From NCBI RefSeq assembly GCF_019890635.1, contig NZ_JAIOAB010000006.1:1-64000 (forward strand): a DNA stretch of 64,000 nt, given 5' to 3'. Of the stretch, positions 51,144-60,679 are shown piece by piece. The DNA is from Streptomyces sennicomposti (GTDB taxonomy: Bacteria > Actinomycetota > Actinomycetes > Streptomycetales > Streptomycetaceae). The notes beneath the pieces were generated by a model. It did not search any database. It was not told where the DNA came from and worked only from the letters and a program-made list of their open reading frames with translations. The first letter of the stretch is position 1, and the number at the start of each line of letters is the position of its first letter. A program made the position numbers and the translations under genes.

Positions 51144-52799
51144 GTGACAACGATCACCCCCGATCCCGGGAACCGTCCCCGCCCCCGGCCCTCGCTTCGC
51201 TCCCAGGCGGGTACGCCCGGTACGCTCACCGCCGTGCCACACGCTGATCAGTCCCAAACCACTCAGAAAGGCGCTTCCGTGACATATCCGGGGCCGCCGC
51301 GACCGGTTCAGGTCTCCGCCACACCCCTCGCGGAGCTGGCCGATCAGCTGGGTGCCGCGCAGCCGGACCGCACCGCCGACGTCACGGGCATCACCCACGA
51401 CTCGCGCGCCGTGCGCCCCGGCGACCTGTACGCGGCCCTGCCCGGCGCCCGCGCGCACGGCGCCGACTTCGTCACCCAGGCCGCGAGCCTCGGCGCGGTC
51501 GCCGTGCTCACCGACCCGGCCGGCGCCGAACGCGCCGCCGCCACCGGACTGCCGGTCCTGACCGTCGAGGACCCGCGCGCCCGGATGGGCGAACTGGCCG
51601 CCACGATCTACGGCCGGCCCGGCCGCGACCTGCTCCAGATCGGCATCACCGGCACCTCCGGCAAGACCACCACCGCCTACCTCGTCGAGGGCGGCCTGAA
51701 GACCGCGAAGGCCACCGGCCTGATCGGCACGGTGGAGACGCGGATCGGCGAGGAGCGCATCAAGTCCGAGCGCACCACCCCCGAAGCCACCGACCTCCAG
51801 GCCCTGTTCGCGGTCATGCGCGAGCGCGGCGTCGAGGCGGTCGCCATGGAGGTCTCCAGCCACGCCCTGGTGCTGGGCCGGGTCGACGGCTGCGTCTTCG
51901 ACGTCGCCGTCTTCACCAACCTCAGCCCGGAGCACATGGAGTTCCACTCCGGCATGGAGGACTACTTCCAGGCCAAGGCGCAGCTGTTCACCCCGGCGCG
52001 CAGCCGGCTCGGGATCGTCAACGCCGACGACGAGTACGGCCGGCGGCTCGCCGAGGAGGCCACCGTCCCGGTCGTCACCTATTCGGCCGAGGGCCACCCC
52101 GACGCCGACTGGCGCGCCGAGGACGTCCAGGTCGGCCCGATGGACTCCACCTTCACCGTGACCGGCCCCGAGGGCGTGCGCGTCAGCGCCCGCTCGCCGC
52201 TGCCCGGCCCGTTCAACGTGGCCAACACCCTCGCGGCGATCGTCGCCCTGGCCGCCGCCGGCCTCGACGCGCAGACCGCCGCCGACGGCATCGCCGCCGT
52301 ACCGGGCGTGCCGGGCCGGCTGGAGCGGGTGGACGCGGGCCAGCCCTACCTCGCGGTGGTCGACTACGCGCACAAGACCGACGCCGTCGAGTCGGTGCTG
52401 CGCGCCCTGCGCAAGGTCACCAAGGGCCGGGTGCACGTCGTGCTCGGCTGCGGCGGCGACCGCGACCGCACCAAGCGCGAGCCGATGGGCGCCGCCGTGG
52501 CGCGGCTGGCCGACACCGCCGTGCTGACCTCCGACAACCCCCGCTCCGAGGACCCGCTCGCGATCCTGGCGGCCATGCTCCAGGGCGCGGCCTCGGTGCC
52601 CGCGCACGAGCGCGGCGAGGTGCTGCTCTTCGAGGAGCGGGCCGCCGCCATCGCCGCCGCCGTGGCCCGGGCCCGGCCCGGGGACACCGTGCTGGTCGCG
52701 GGCAAGGGCCACGAGCAGGGCCAGGACATCGCCGGAGTGGTCCGTCCGTTCGACGACCGCCAGGTGCTTCGCGAAGCTATCCAGAACACCCAGGGATGA
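51144..52799 (+). CDS. murE: UDP-N-acetylmuramoyl-tripeptide synthetase
   Basis: 551 aa from GTG 51144 (AGGAACC upstream); later in-frame GTGs at 51234 and 51279 (VTYPGPPRPVQ) are alternatives, the first 7-8 nt after a TACGCT. It adds diaminopimelate to UDP-MurNAc-dipeptide. Motifs: 'GITGTSGKTTTAYLVEGG', 'VAMEVSSHALVLGRVDG', 'NLSPEHMEFHSGMEDYFQAK' and 'VDYAHKTDAVES', 'GGDRDRTKREPMG' and the DAP-recognition motif 'TSDNPRSEDP'. Streptomyces use LL-DAP; DNPR is the common DAP signature. Confidence 0.96.
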   Translation: MTTITPDPGNRPRPRPSLRSQAGTPGTLTAVPHADQSQTTQKGASVTYPGPPRPVQVSATPLAELADQLGAAQPDRTADVTGITHDSRAVRPGDLYAALPGARAHGADFVTQAASLGAVAVLTDPAGAERAAATGLPVLTVEDPRARMGELAATIYGRPGRDLLQIGITGTSGKTTTAYLVEGGLKTAKATGLIGTVETRIGEERIKSERTTPEATDLQALFAVMRERGVEAVAMEVSSHALVLGRVDGCVFDVAVFTNLSPEHMEFHSGMEDYFQAKAQLFTPARSRLGIVNADDEYGRRLAEEATVPVVTYSAEGHPDADWRAEDVQVGPMDSTFTVTGPEGVRVSARSPLPGPFNVANTLAAIVALAAAGLDAQTAADGIAAVPGVPGRLERVDAGQPYLAVVDYAHKTDAVESVLRALRKVTKGRVHVVLGCGGDRDRTKREPMGAAVARLADTAVLTSDNPRSEDPLAILAAMLQGAASVPAHERGEVLLFEERAAAIAAAVARARPGDTVLVAGKGHEQGQDIAGVVRPFDDRQVLREAIQNTQG

Positions 52800-52827
52800 A
52801 AATCCAGAAGACCCAGGGGATGAACTT

Positions 52828-54243
52828 GTGATCGCCCTCTCCCTCGCCGAGATCGCAGCAGTCGTCGGCGGGCAGACGCACGACATACCGGATCCGTCCG
52901 TCCAGGTCACCGGACCCGTCGTCCGGGACTCCCGCGAGGCGGTGCCCGGCAGCCTCTTCGTCGCCTTCGTCGGCGAGCGCGTGGACGGCCACGACTTCGC
53001 CGCCGCCGTCGTGGCGGCGGGCTCGGTCGCCGTGCTGGCGTCCCGCCCCGTCGGCGTGCCCGCGATCGTGGTCGAGGACGTCCAGGCCGCCCTCGGCGCC
53101 CTCGCCCGCCACGTCGTGAACCGGCTCGGCGCGACCCTGGTCGCGCTGACCGGCTCGGCCGGCAAGACCAGCACCAAGGACCTGATCGCCCAGGTCCTGC
53201 AGACCAAGGCGCCGACGGTGTTCACACCGGGCTCGCTCAACAACGAGATCGGGCTGCCGCTGACCGCCCTCAGCGCCACCGAGGACACCCGGTTCCTGGT
53301 GCTGGAGATGGGCGCCCGTGGCATCGGCCACATCCGCTACCTCACCGAGCTGACCCCGCCGAAGGTGGGCCTGGTGCTCAACGTCGGCTCCGCCCACATC
53401 GGCGAGTTCGGCGGCCGTGAGCAGATCGCCCAGGCCAAGGGCGAACTCGTGGAGAGCCTGCCCGCGGCCGAGGACGGCGGCGCTGCGATCCTCAACGCCG
53501 ACGATCCGTTGGTACGGGCCATGGCCTCCCGTACGAAGGCGAAGGTGATCCTTTTCGGTGAGTCCGACGAAGCGGACGTACGCGCCGAGAACGTGAGACT
53601 CACGGACAGCGGACAGCCTTCCTTCAGGCTTCACACACCCTCCGGTGCATCCGATGTGACCATGCGCCTGTACGGTGAGCACCACGTGTCGAACGCGCTC
53701 GCCGCGGCCGCCGTCGCCCATGAGCTGGGCATGTCCGCAACCGAGATCGCCACCGCGCTCTCCGAGGCGGGCTCCCTCTCCCGCTGGCGGATGGAGGTCA
53801 CCGAGCGCCCGGACGGCGTGACCGTCGTCAACGACGCCTACAACGCCAACCCGGAGTCCATGCGGGCCGCCCTGCGCGCGCTCGTGGCCATGGGCAAGGG
53901 GCGGCGGACCTGGGCGGTGCTCGGCAAGATGGCCGAGCTCGGGGACGAGGCGCTCGCCGAGCACGACGCGGTCGGACGGCTCGCCGTCCGGCTCAACGTC
54001 AGCAAGCTCGTCGCGGTCGGGGGCAGGGAAGCGTCCTGGCTGCAACTGGGCGCATATAACGAGGGTTCGTGGGGTGAGGAGTCGGTGCACGTGTCCGACG
54101 CACAGGCGGCGATCGACCTGTTGCGCAGCGAGTTGCGCCCGGGGGACGTGGTCCTCGTGAAGGCGTCCCGTTCGGTCGGTCTGGAGGGCGTCGCCGCGGC
54201 GCTGCTCGAGACCGCTGCCGAAGGCGAGGTCGCCGGCCGATGA
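52828..54243 (+). CDS. murF: UDP-N-acetylmuramoyl-tripeptide-D-alanyl-D-alanine ligase
   Basis: 471 aa, GTG start. It adds D-Ala-D-Ala to complete the UDP-MurNAc-pentapeptide. ATP loop '[19 protein letters not shown]', '[14 protein letters not shown]', '[17 protein letters not shown]', '[13 protein letters not shown]' and '[17 protein letters not shown]', typical for Mur ligases. The stop overlaps the mraY start in ATGA. The middle of the gene has slightly lower GC than its neighbours. Confidence 0.97.
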   Translation: MIALSLAEIAAVVGGQTHDIPDPSVQVTGPVVRDSREAVPGSLFVAFVGERVDGHDFAAAVVAAGSVAVLASRPVGVPAIVVEDVQAALGALARHVVNRLGATLVALTGSAGKTSTKDLIAQVLQTKAPTVFTPGSLNNEIGLPLTALSATEDTRFLVLEMGARGIGHIRYLTELTPPKVGLVLNVGSAHIGEFGGREQIAQAKGELVESLPAAEDGGAAILNADDPLVRAMASRTKAKVILFGESDEADVRAENVRLTDSGQPSFRLHTPSGASDVTMRLYGEHHVSNALAAAAVAHELGMSATEIATALSEAGSLSRWRMEVTERPDGVTVVNDAYNANPESMRAALRALVAMGKGRRTWAVLGKMAELGDEALAEHDAVGRLAVRLNVSKLVAVGGREASWLQLGAYNEGSWGEESVHVSDAQAAIDLLRSELRPGDVVLVKASRSVGLEGVAAALLETAAEGEVAGR

Positions 54244-55313
54244 TGAAGCAGATCCTGTTCGCGGGAGTCATCGGCCTGTTCCTGACGCTGGTCGGCACTC
54301 CGCTGCTGATCAAGCTCCTCGCCCGCAAGGGCTACGGGCAGTACATCCGCGACGACGGCCCGCGCGAGCACGCCAGCAAGCGCGGTACGCCGACGATGGG
54401 CGGCATCGCCTTCATCCTGGCCACCGTCGCCGCGTACTTCCTGTCCAAGGTCATCACCGGCTACGCCCCGACCTACTCGGGGCTGCTGGTGCTGGGCCTG
54501 ATGGTCGGCATGGGCCTGGTCGGCTTCCTCGACGACTACATCAAGATCGTCAAGCGGCGCTCGCTCGGTCTGCGGGCCAAGGCGAAGATGGCCGGCCAGC
54601 TGATCGTCGGCATCGGCTTCGCGGTGCTCGCGCTGCAGTTCTCCGACAACCGCGGCAACACCCCGGCCTCCACCAAGCTGTCGTTCATCACCGACTTCGG
54701 CTGGACCATCGGTCCGGTGCTGTTCGTGATCTGGGCGCTGTTCATGATCCTCGCGATGTCGAACGGCGTGAACCTCACCGACGGTCTGGACGGTCTGGCC
54801 ACCGGCGCCTCCGTGCTGGTCTTCGGCGCGTACACCTTCATCGGCGTGTGGCAGTTCCAGGAGTCCTGCGCCAACGCGATGACGCTGACCAACCCCAACG
54901 CCTGTTACGAGGTGCGCGATCCGCTCGACCTCGCGGTGGTCGCCTCCGCGCTGATGGGCGCCTGCCTCGGCTTCCTGTGGTGGAACACCTCGCCGGCCAA
55001 GATCTTCATGGGCGACACCGGCTCGCTGGCGCTCGGCGGCGTCCTGGCGGGCCTGGCGATCTGCTCGCGCACCGAGCTGCTGATGGCGCTGCTGGGCGGC
55101 CTGTTCGTGCTCATCACCATGTCGGTGGTCATCCAGGTCGGCTCGTTCCGGCTCACCGGCCGGCGCGTCTTCCGGATGGCGCCACTGCAGCACCACTTCG
55201 AACTCAAGGGCTGGTCCGAGGTCCTCGTGGTGGTCCGCTTCTGGATCATCCAGGGCATCTGCGTGATCGTCGGACTCGGCCTCTTCTACGCGGGATGGGC
55301 AGCGGACAAGTGA
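54240..55313 (+). CDS. mraY: Phospho-MurNAc-pentapeptide transferase
   Basis: 357 aa, [12 protein letters not shown] (start 54240; 54243 also possible). Polytopic membrane enzyme making lipid I from UDP-MurNAc-pentapeptide and undecaprenyl phosphate. About ten helices, with catalytic motifs '[20 protein letters not shown]' (Asp-Asp), '[16 protein letters not shown]', '[14 protein letters not shown]' and '[11 protein letters not shown]' (HHHFE-like). Coupled to murF (ATGA) and overlapping murD. Confidence 0.97.
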   Translation: MMKQILFAGVIGLFLTLVGTPLLIKLLARKGYGQYIRDDGPREHASKRGTPTMGGIAFILATVAAYFLSKVITGYAPTYSGLLVLGLMVGMGLVGFLDDYIKIVKRRSLGLRAKAKMAGQLIVGIGFAVLALQFSDNRGNTPASTKLSFITDFGWTIGPVLFVIWALFMILAMSNGVNLTDGLDGLATGASVLVFGAYTFIGVWQFQESCANAMTLTNPNACYEVRDPLDLAVVASALMGACLGFLWWNTSPAKIFMGDTGSLALGGVLAGLAICSRTELLMALLGGLFVLITMSVVIQVGSFRLTGRRVFRMAPLQHHFELKGWSEVLVVVRFWIIQGICVIVGLGLFYAGWAADK

Positions 55314-56716
55314 CCGACTGGCAGGGGAAGAACGTCACCGTCGCCGGACTCGGCGTCTCCGGGGTCCCGGCGGCCAAGGTCCTGGCCGGGCTCGGCGCCC
55401 GCGTCACCGTCGTCAACGACGGCGACGACGAGCGCGCCCGGACGCAGGCGGCCGAACTCGAGGCCCTGGGCGTCACCGTGCGCCTCGGCGACGGGGACAC
55501 CCTGCCCGAGGGCGCCGAACTGGTCGTCACCGCGCCCGGCTGGAAGCCGGACAAGCCGCTGTTCCAGGCCGCCGGGCGGGCCGGCGTCCCCGTGTGGGGC
55601 GACGTGGAACTCGCCTGGCGGCTGCGCGGCCCCGACGCCGCCCCGTGGCTGGCCGTCACGGGCACCAACGGCAAGACCACCACCGTGCAGATGCTCGCCG
55701 CCATCCTGAAGGCGGCGGGCCTGCGCACCGCCGCCGTCGGCAACATCGGCGTCTCCCTGCTGGACGCCGTCCTCGGCGAGGAGAAGTACGACGTGCTCGC
55801 CGTCGAACTCTCCAGCTACCAGCTGCACTGGGCGCCCTCCCTGAGGGCGCACTCGGCGGCGGTGCTCAACCTCGCCCCGGACCACCTCGACTGGCACGGC
55901 TCCATGGAGGCGTACGCCGCCGACAAGGGCCGCGTCTACGAGGGCAACCGGGTCGCCTGCGTCTACAACGTCGCCGACAAGGCCACCGAGGACCTGGTGC
56001 GCGCGGCGGACGTGGAGGAGGGCTGCCGTGCCGTCGGGTTCACCCTCGGCACCCCCGGCCCCTCCCAACTCGGCGTCGTGGAGGGCCTGCTGGTCGACCG
56101 CGCGTTCGTGGCGGACCGGCACAAGAACGCGCAGGAGCTGGCCGAGGTCTCCGACGTGAACCCGCCCGCCCCGCACAACATCGCCAACGCCCTTGCCGCG
56201 GCGGCCCTCGCGCGCGCCTTCGGCGTGCCGGCCGCGGCGGTCCGCGACGGCCTGCGGTCCTTCACCCCGGACGCCCACCGCATCGCGCACGTGGCCGATG
56301 TGGACGGCGTCGCCTACGTCGACGACTCCAAGGCCACCAACACCCACGCCACCGAGGCGTCGTTGGCGTCATATGAGTCGATCGTATGGATTGCGGGCGG
56401 TCTGGCGAAGGGCGCGACCTTCGACGAACTCGTCGCGGGGGCGGCCGAGCGGCTGCGCGGCGCGGTGCTCATCGGCGCCGACCGCGCGCTCATCCGCGAC
56501 GCCCTCGCGCGACACGCGCCCGAGGTCCCCGTGGTCGACCTCGACCGGACCGACACTGGGGCGATGCTCCAGGCCGTCCAGGAGGCACGGCGGCTCGCCC
56601 GGCCCGGCGACACGGTGCTGCTGGCCCCGGCCTGCGCCTCGATGGACATGTTCGCCAACTACAACCAGCGTGGTGACGCGTTCGCGGAGGCCGTTCGCGA
56701 ACTCGGCGCCCGCTGA
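55310..56716 (+). CDS. murD: UDP-N-acetylmuramoylalanine-D-glutamate ligase
   Basis: 468 aa from GTG 55310 (overlapping the mraY stop in GTGA; ATG 55295, MGSGQ, is an alternative). It adds D-Glu to UDP-MurNAc-L-Ala. Rossmann-like N-terminus '[20 protein letters not shown]', ATP loop '[19 protein letters not shown]', '[16 protein letters not shown]', '[20 protein letters not shown]' and '[14 protein letters not shown]', '[11 protein letters not shown]' and '[19 protein letters not shown]'. Middle of the dcw cluster. Confidence 0.96.
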   Translation: MTDWQGKNVTVAGLGVSGVPAAKVLAGLGARVTVVNDGDDERARTQAAELEALGVTVRLGDGDTLPEGAELVVTAPGWKPDKPLFQAAGRAGVPVWGDVELAWRLRGPDAAPWLAVTGTNGKTTTVQMLAAILKAAGLRTAAVGNIGVSLLDAVLGEEKYDVLAVELSSYQLHWAPSLRAHSAAVLNLAPDHLDWHGSMEAYAADKGRVYEGNRVACVYNVADKATEDLVRAADVEEGCRAVGFTLGTPGPSQLGVVEGLLVDRAFVADRHKNAQELAEVSDVNPPAPHNIANALAAAALARAFGVPAAAVRDGLRSFTPDAHRIAHVADVDGVAYVDDSKATNTHATEASLASYESIVWIAGGLAKGATFDELVAGAAERLRGAVLIGADRALIRDALARHAPEVPVVDLDRTDTGAMLQAVQEARRLARPGDTVLLAPACASMDMFANYNQRGDAFAEAVRELGAR

Positions 56717-56811
56717 ACCCGGCCGCCCTGTCGCCGGGCGACCTTGGGAGGGACGCGTGGGACCCGCGATGCGAGCCGGACAGACGCGGCCGGCGTACGG
56801 CGGAGGCGCAG

Positions 56812-58311
56812 ATGCCCGCTGAGTCCAAAGGCCCCGGCGGCGGTACCCGCCGCCCGCCCGTGCAGCGCGCCGTCCCCCGGCCCGCCGCCGTGCGGCCCGT
56901 GCGCGACAACCCGGTGCGGACCCTGGTCACCCGCGCCCGCAAGGCCTGGGACCGGCCGCTGACCGCCTACTACCTGATCCTCGGCGGCAGCTCGCTGATC
57001 ACGGTGCTCGGCCTGGTGATGGTCTACTCGGCCTCCCAGGTCACCGCGCTCCAGATGTCGCTGCCCGGCTCCTACTTCTTCCGCAAGCAGCTCCTGGCGG
57101 CCGTGATCGGCGCCGGGCTGCTGCTGGCCGCCTCCCGGATGCCGGTCAAGCTGCACCGGGCCCTGGCCTACCCGATCCTGGCGGGCGCGGTGTTCCTGAT
57201 GGCGCTGGTGCAGGTGCCGGGGATAGGGATGTCGGTCAACGGCAACCAGAACTGGATCTCGCTCGGCGGCTCCTTCCAGATCCAGCCCAGCGAGATCGGC
57301 AAGCTGGCCCTGGTGCTGTGGGGCGCCGACCTGATCGCCCGCAAGCAGGAGAAGCGGCTGCTGACCCAGTGGAAGCACATGCTGGTGCCGCTGGTCCCGG
57401 TCGCCTTCATGCTGCTCGGCCTGATCATGCTCGGCGGCGACATGGGCACCGCGATCATCCTCACCGCCATCCTGTTCGGCCTGCTGTGGCTCGCGGGCGC
57501 CCCCACCCGGCTCTTCGTCGGCGTGCTGTCGGTCGCCGCCCTGATCGGCCTGGTCCTCATCAAGACCAGCCCCAACCGCCTGGACCGGTTCGCCTGCGTC
57601 GGCTCCACCGACGTCACCAAGTGCTGGCAGGCGGTGCACGGCATCTACGCCCTGGCCTCCGGCGGATTCTTCGGTTCCGGGCTCGGCGCGAGTGTGGAAA
57701 AATGGGGTCAACTCCCCGAAGCCCACACCGACTTCATCTTCGCCGTCACCGGTGAGGAACTGGGCCTGGCGGGGACGCTGTCGGTGCTCGCCCTGTTCGC
57801 GGCTCTAGGCTATGCGGGCATCCGCGTGGCCGGACGCACGGAGGACCCCTTCGTGAGGTACGCCGCGGGAGGCGTGACCACCTGGATCGTCGCTCAGGCG
57901 GTGATCAACATCGGTGCGGTGCTCGGCCTGCTGCCGATCGCCGGCGTCCCGCTCCCGCTGTTCTCCTACGGCGGGTCCGCCCTGCTGCCGACCATGTTCG
58001 CCATCGGGCTGATGATCGCGTTCGCGCGTGACGAGCCCGCTGCGCGGGCGGCGCTTGCCATGCGGCAACCTCGCTTTGGTAGAAAGCGGGCGACAGGTTC
58101 CGCGGCCGGCCGCAAGACCGGCCGCAGACCCGAGCGGAAGCCCGCGCGGACGTCCGGCCGCAAGCCAGGCCGGGAGCCCGGCGGGGCGGCCGGCCGGGCG
58201 GCGGACCGGGGATCCGGGCAGGGCTCGGGTCAGGGGTCCGGTCAGGGGCCTCGGAGATGGAACACGATGCGACGGCGCGCCTCGGCGGCGCGTCCGTCCG
58301 GAGAGCGGTGA
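56812..58311 (+). CDS. ftsW: Septal peptidoglycan polymerase FtsW (SEDS family)
   Basis: 499 aa from ATG 56812 (GGCGGAGG upstream). Ten membrane helices between residues 50 and 400. SEDS motifs: 'VYSASQVTALQMSLPGSYFF', 'NGNQNWISLGGSFQIQPSEI' (catalytic Asp region 'GGDMGTAIIL'), 'EAHTDFIFAVTGEELGL' and 'LPLFSYGGSALLPTMFAIGL'. It polymerises glycan with FtsI. The 90-residue C-terminal tail is unusually basic (Arg/Lys/Gly with 'SGQGSGQGSGQG' repeats). In Streptomyces ftsW is dispensable for vegetative growth but needed for sporulation. Confidence 0.96.
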   Translation: MPAESKGPGGGTRRPPVQRAVPRPAAVRPVRDNPVRTLVTRARKAWDRPLTAYYLILGGSSLITVLGLVMVYSASQVTALQMSLPGSYFFRKQLLAAVIGAGLLLAASRMPVKLHRALAYPILAGAVFLMALVQVPGIGMSVNGNQNWISLGGSFQIQPSEIGKLALVLWGADLIARKQEKRLLTQWKHMLVPLVPVAFMLLGLIMLGGDMGTAIILTAILFGLLWLAGAPTRLFVGVLSVAALIGLVLIKTSPNRLDRFACVGSTDVTKCWQAVHGIYALASGGFFGSGLGASVEKWGQLPEAHTDFIFAVTGEELGLAGTLSVLALFAALGYAGIRVAGRTEDPFVRYAAGGVTTWIVAQAVINIGAVLGLLPIAGVPLPLFSYGGSALLPTMFAIGLMIAFARDEPAARAALAMRQPRFGRKRATGSAAGRKTGRRPERKPARTSGRKPGREPGGAAGRAADRGSGQGSGQGSGQGPRRWNTMRRRASAARPSGER

Positions 58312-58317
58312 ATTTCG

Positions 58318-59406
58318 GTGCATGTCGTACTCGCCGGCGGAGGTACCGCGGGCCACATCGAGCCCGCGCTCGCCCTCGCGGACGCCCTGCGCAGGCAGGA
58401 CCCGACCGTGGGGATCACGGCCCTGGGCACGGAGCGCGGCCTGGAGACCCGGCTCGTCCCCGAGCGGGGCTACGAACTCGGGCTGATCCCGGCGGTGCCG
58501 CTGCCGCGCAAGCCCACCCCCGAACTGATCACCGTCCCGGGCCGGCTGCGCGGCACCATCAAGGCGGCCGAGCAGATCCTGGAGCGCACCAAGGCCGACG
58601 CCGTGGTCGGCTTCGGCGGCTATGTCGCGCTGCCCGGCTACCTCGCCGCCAAGCGGCTCGGCGTGCCCATCGTGGTCCACGAGGCCAACGCCCGCCCCGG
58701 TCTGGCCAACAAGATCGGCTCCCGCTACGCCGCGCAGGTCGCCGTCTCCACCCCGGACAGCAAGCTGCGGGGCGCGCAGTACATCGGCATCCCGCTGCGC
58801 CGCGCCATCGCCACCCTGGACCGGGCCGCGATGCGCCCGGAGGCGCGCGCGATGTTCGGGCTCGACCCCAATCTGCCCACGCTGCTGGTCTCCGGCGGCT
58901 CCCAGGGCGCCCGCCGCCTCAACGAGGTGGTCCAGCAGGTCGCCCCGTGGCTCCAGCAGGCGGGCATCCAGATCCTGCACGCGGTCGGCCCGAAGAACGA
59001 ACTGCCGCGCGTGCAGCAGATGCCGGGAATGCCCCCCTACATCCCGGTAAGTTACCTGGACCGGATGGACCTCGCGTACGCCGCGGCCGACATGATGCTC
59101 TGCCGCGCCGGCGCGATGACCGTCGCCGAACTCTCCGCCGTCGGACTCCCGGCCGCCTACGTCCCGCTGCCCATCGGCAACGGCGAACAGCGGCTGAACG
59201 CCCAGCCGGTGGTGAAGGCCGGCGGCGGACTGCTGGTCGACGACGCGGACCTGACCCCCGAGTGGGTCCAGGCCAACGTCCTGCCCGTGCTCGGCGATCC
59301 GCACCGGCTGTACCAGATGTCCCGCGCCGCCAGCGAGTTCGGCCGCCGGGACGCCGACGACCTGCTCGTCGGCATGGTGTACAAGGCGATCGCCTCGCAC
59401 CGTTAG
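58318..59406 (+). CDS. murG: Lipid II synthase (UDP-GlcNAc transferase)
   Basis: 362 aa, GTG start ([20 protein letters not shown]) 6 bp after ftsW. Peripheral membrane GT28 that converts lipid I to lipid II. N-terminal G-loop '[10 protein letters not shown]', second loop '[15 protein letters not shown]', '[20 protein letters not shown]' and '[20 protein letters not shown]', '[16 protein letters not shown]' (EQxxNA-like). The TAG stop codon is formed at the junction with a 160-bp palindromic element (TA target plus first element base). Confidence 0.96.
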   Translation: MHVVLAGGGTAGHIEPALALADALRRQDPTVGITALGTERGLETRLVPERGYELGLIPAVPLPRKPTPELITVPGRLRGTIKAAEQILERTKADAVVGFGGYVALPGYLAAKRLGVPIVVHEANARPGLANKIGSRYAAQVAVSTPDSKLRGAQYIGIPLRRAIATLDRAAMRPEARAMFGLDPNLPTLLVSGGSQGARRLNEVVQQVAPWLQQAGIQILHAVGPKNELPRVQQMPGMPPYIPVSYLDRMDLAYAAADMMLCRAGAMTVAELSAVGLPAAYVPLPIGNGEQRLNAQPVVKAGGGLLVDDADLTPEWVQANVLPVLGDPHRLYQMSRAASEFGRRDADDLLVGMVYKAIASHR

Positions 59407-59565
59407 GGCCTCTCGTTCGGATCATGCCGGGCTCGCGGGGTCTGGCACCGCACCTCGCGGCGTTGTCGTCGGTTGCCATGGCTCCGCCATGACGCCCTCC
59501 TCCGCCTTGCGAGGCACGGCACCAGACCCCGCTCCCTGATCCGGCCTGATCCGAACGAAAGACCC
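59406..59565. mobile_element. 160-bp palindromic MITE-like element between murG and ftsQ
   Basis: Outer ends read GGG(C/T)CTYTCGTTCGGATCA with their complement at the other end (TGATCCGAACGAAAGACCC), flanked by TA at 59404-59405 and 59566-59567. The complementarity resumes inward (CGGGGTCTGG and CCAGACCCCG; GCACCTCGC and GCGAGGCAC). It encodes no protein. The ends differ from those of the element after thiE, so it belongs to another family. It lies inside the dcw operon, where its RNA hairpin could affect read-through into ftsQ. Confidence 0.8.
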
Positions 59566-59596
59566 TAGGACTGTATGACCGAAAGGACTTGAGAGC

Positions 59597-60400
59597 GTGG
59601 CCGGACCGAGCACCGCCGAGCGCGGTGAACGCCAGCAGGAGTCGTCCGGCCCGCCTCTCGTCCGCGGGCTGCGACGGCTGCGACGACTGCGCCTTCGTAC
59701 GATCGTCATCCTGGCGCTGGCCGTCGCGTTCCTCGGCGCCGCCGTCCTCTGGGTGCTCTACGGCTCCCCGTGGACCCGGGCGGAGCGCGTATCCGTCTCC
59801 GGCACACGGGTGTTGACGCCCGAGGAGGTCCGCCGGGCCGCCGACGTGCCGGTCGGGGACCCGCTGGTCTCCGTGGACACCGGCGCGATCGCCGCCCGGC
59901 TGCGCCGGCAGCTGCCCCGCATCGACTCCGTCCGCGTGGAACGCTCCTGGCCGCACGGAATCGACCTGAAAGTGGTCGAGCGCACCGCGGTCATGGTGGA
60001 GGAAAAGGGCGGAAAGTTCGCCGAAGTGGACGCCGGCGGAGTCCGTTTCGCCACGGTCTCCCGGCCGCCCGAAGGCGTCCCGCTCCTGGAATTGTCCCTT
60101 TCCCGCTCCGCCGCCTCGGCCGCGAGCCTGCGCCGCTTCGGCGAGGACCGCCTGGTGCGCGCGGCGGTGACGGTCTCCGGCCACCTCCCGGCCCAGGTCG
60201 CCCACCGCACCCGCGTCGTCAAGGTCCGTACCTACGACGACATCTCACTGGAGTTGACCGACGGCCGCACCGTCGCCTGGGGCAGCGGCGACCGCAGCCG
60301 GGAGAAGGCGCGCGCACTGACCGCGCTGATGAAAGCGGCCCCGGACGCACGGCACTTCGACGTCAGCGTCCCCAGCGCCCCCGCGTCAGCGGGGAGTTGA
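59597..60400 (+). CDS. ftsQ: Cell division protein FtsQ
   Basis: 267 aa, GTG start (AAAGGACTTGAGAGC upstream). Basic cytoplasmic N-terminus, one helix ('TIVILALAVAFLGAAVLWVL', about 35-54), then a POTRA domain ('RAERVSVSGTRVLTPEEVRR') and an FtsQ domain ('VRVERSWPHGIDLKVVERTA', 'GGVRFATVS', 'DISLELTDGRTVAWGS'). It is a scaffold for FtsL/DivIC in the divisome. It is separated from murG by 190 bp, most of it the palindromic element. Confidence 0.95.
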   Translation: MAGPSTAERGERQQESSGPPLVRGLRRLRRLRLRTIVILALAVAFLGAAVLWVLYGSPWTRAERVSVSGTRVLTPEEVRRAADVPVGDPLVSVDTGAIAARLRRQLPRIDSVRVERSWPHGIDLKVVERTAVMVEEKGGKFAEVDAGGVRFATVSRPPEGVPLLELSLSRSAASAASLRRFGEDRLVRAAVTVSGHLPAQVAHRTRVVKVRTYDDISLELTDGRTVAWGSGDRSREKARALTALMKAAPDARHFDVSVPSAPASAGS

Positions 60401-60428
60401 CGCACATCAGCGCAGGCCAGCACCCTGG

Positions 60429-60459
60429 TTGGGCAGCGCTATGGCTGATCACATAGGGT
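60429..60459 (+). promoter_or_regulatory. Candidate ftsZ promoter (TTGGGC-19-TAGGGT)
   Basis: -35 TTGGGC (60429-60434) and -10 TAGGGT (60454-60459), 19-bp spacer, in the ftsQ-ftsZ gap. Multiple ftsZ promoters, one sporulation-induced, are known in S. coelicolor. Confidence 0.4.
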
Positions 60460-60490
60460 GAAAAGAAAAACGGGAGGTTCGGCGTGTTCG

Positions 60491-60520
60491 TTGAACGGGC
60501 GCCGCTTGTCGACTTAGTGT
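60491..60520 (+). promoter_or_regulatory. Candidate ftsZ promoter (TTGAAC-18-TAGTGT)
   Basis: -35 TTGAAC (60491-60496) and -10 TAGTGT (60515-60520) with an 18-bp spacer. This is a good match to the position of the developmentally regulated ftsZ promoter. Confidence 0.55.
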
Positions 60521-60576
60521 CCTGTTCAGAAGACTTCAAGGAACAGGCACACTGGTAACCCTAAACTTCAGGGTTA
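60521..60576 (+). promoter_or_regulatory. Two inverted repeats in the ftsZ leader
   Basis: CCTGTTC (60521-60527) and GAACAGG (60541-60547 area) flank a 13-nt spacer, followed by TAACCCT (60556-60562) and AGGGTTA (60570-60576). Both lie just after the candidate -10. They could be operator sites or RNA hairpins controlling ftsZ during sporulation. Confidence 0.45.
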
Positions 60577-60679
60577 GGGTTCGGGTCGGCGTTACGGACC
60601 GTCCCATTCGGCATCAGCCGCCGCCACGCGGGCAACCGCGCAGCGACGGCAACGTAATTCGAGGCGAGAGGCCTTCGAC

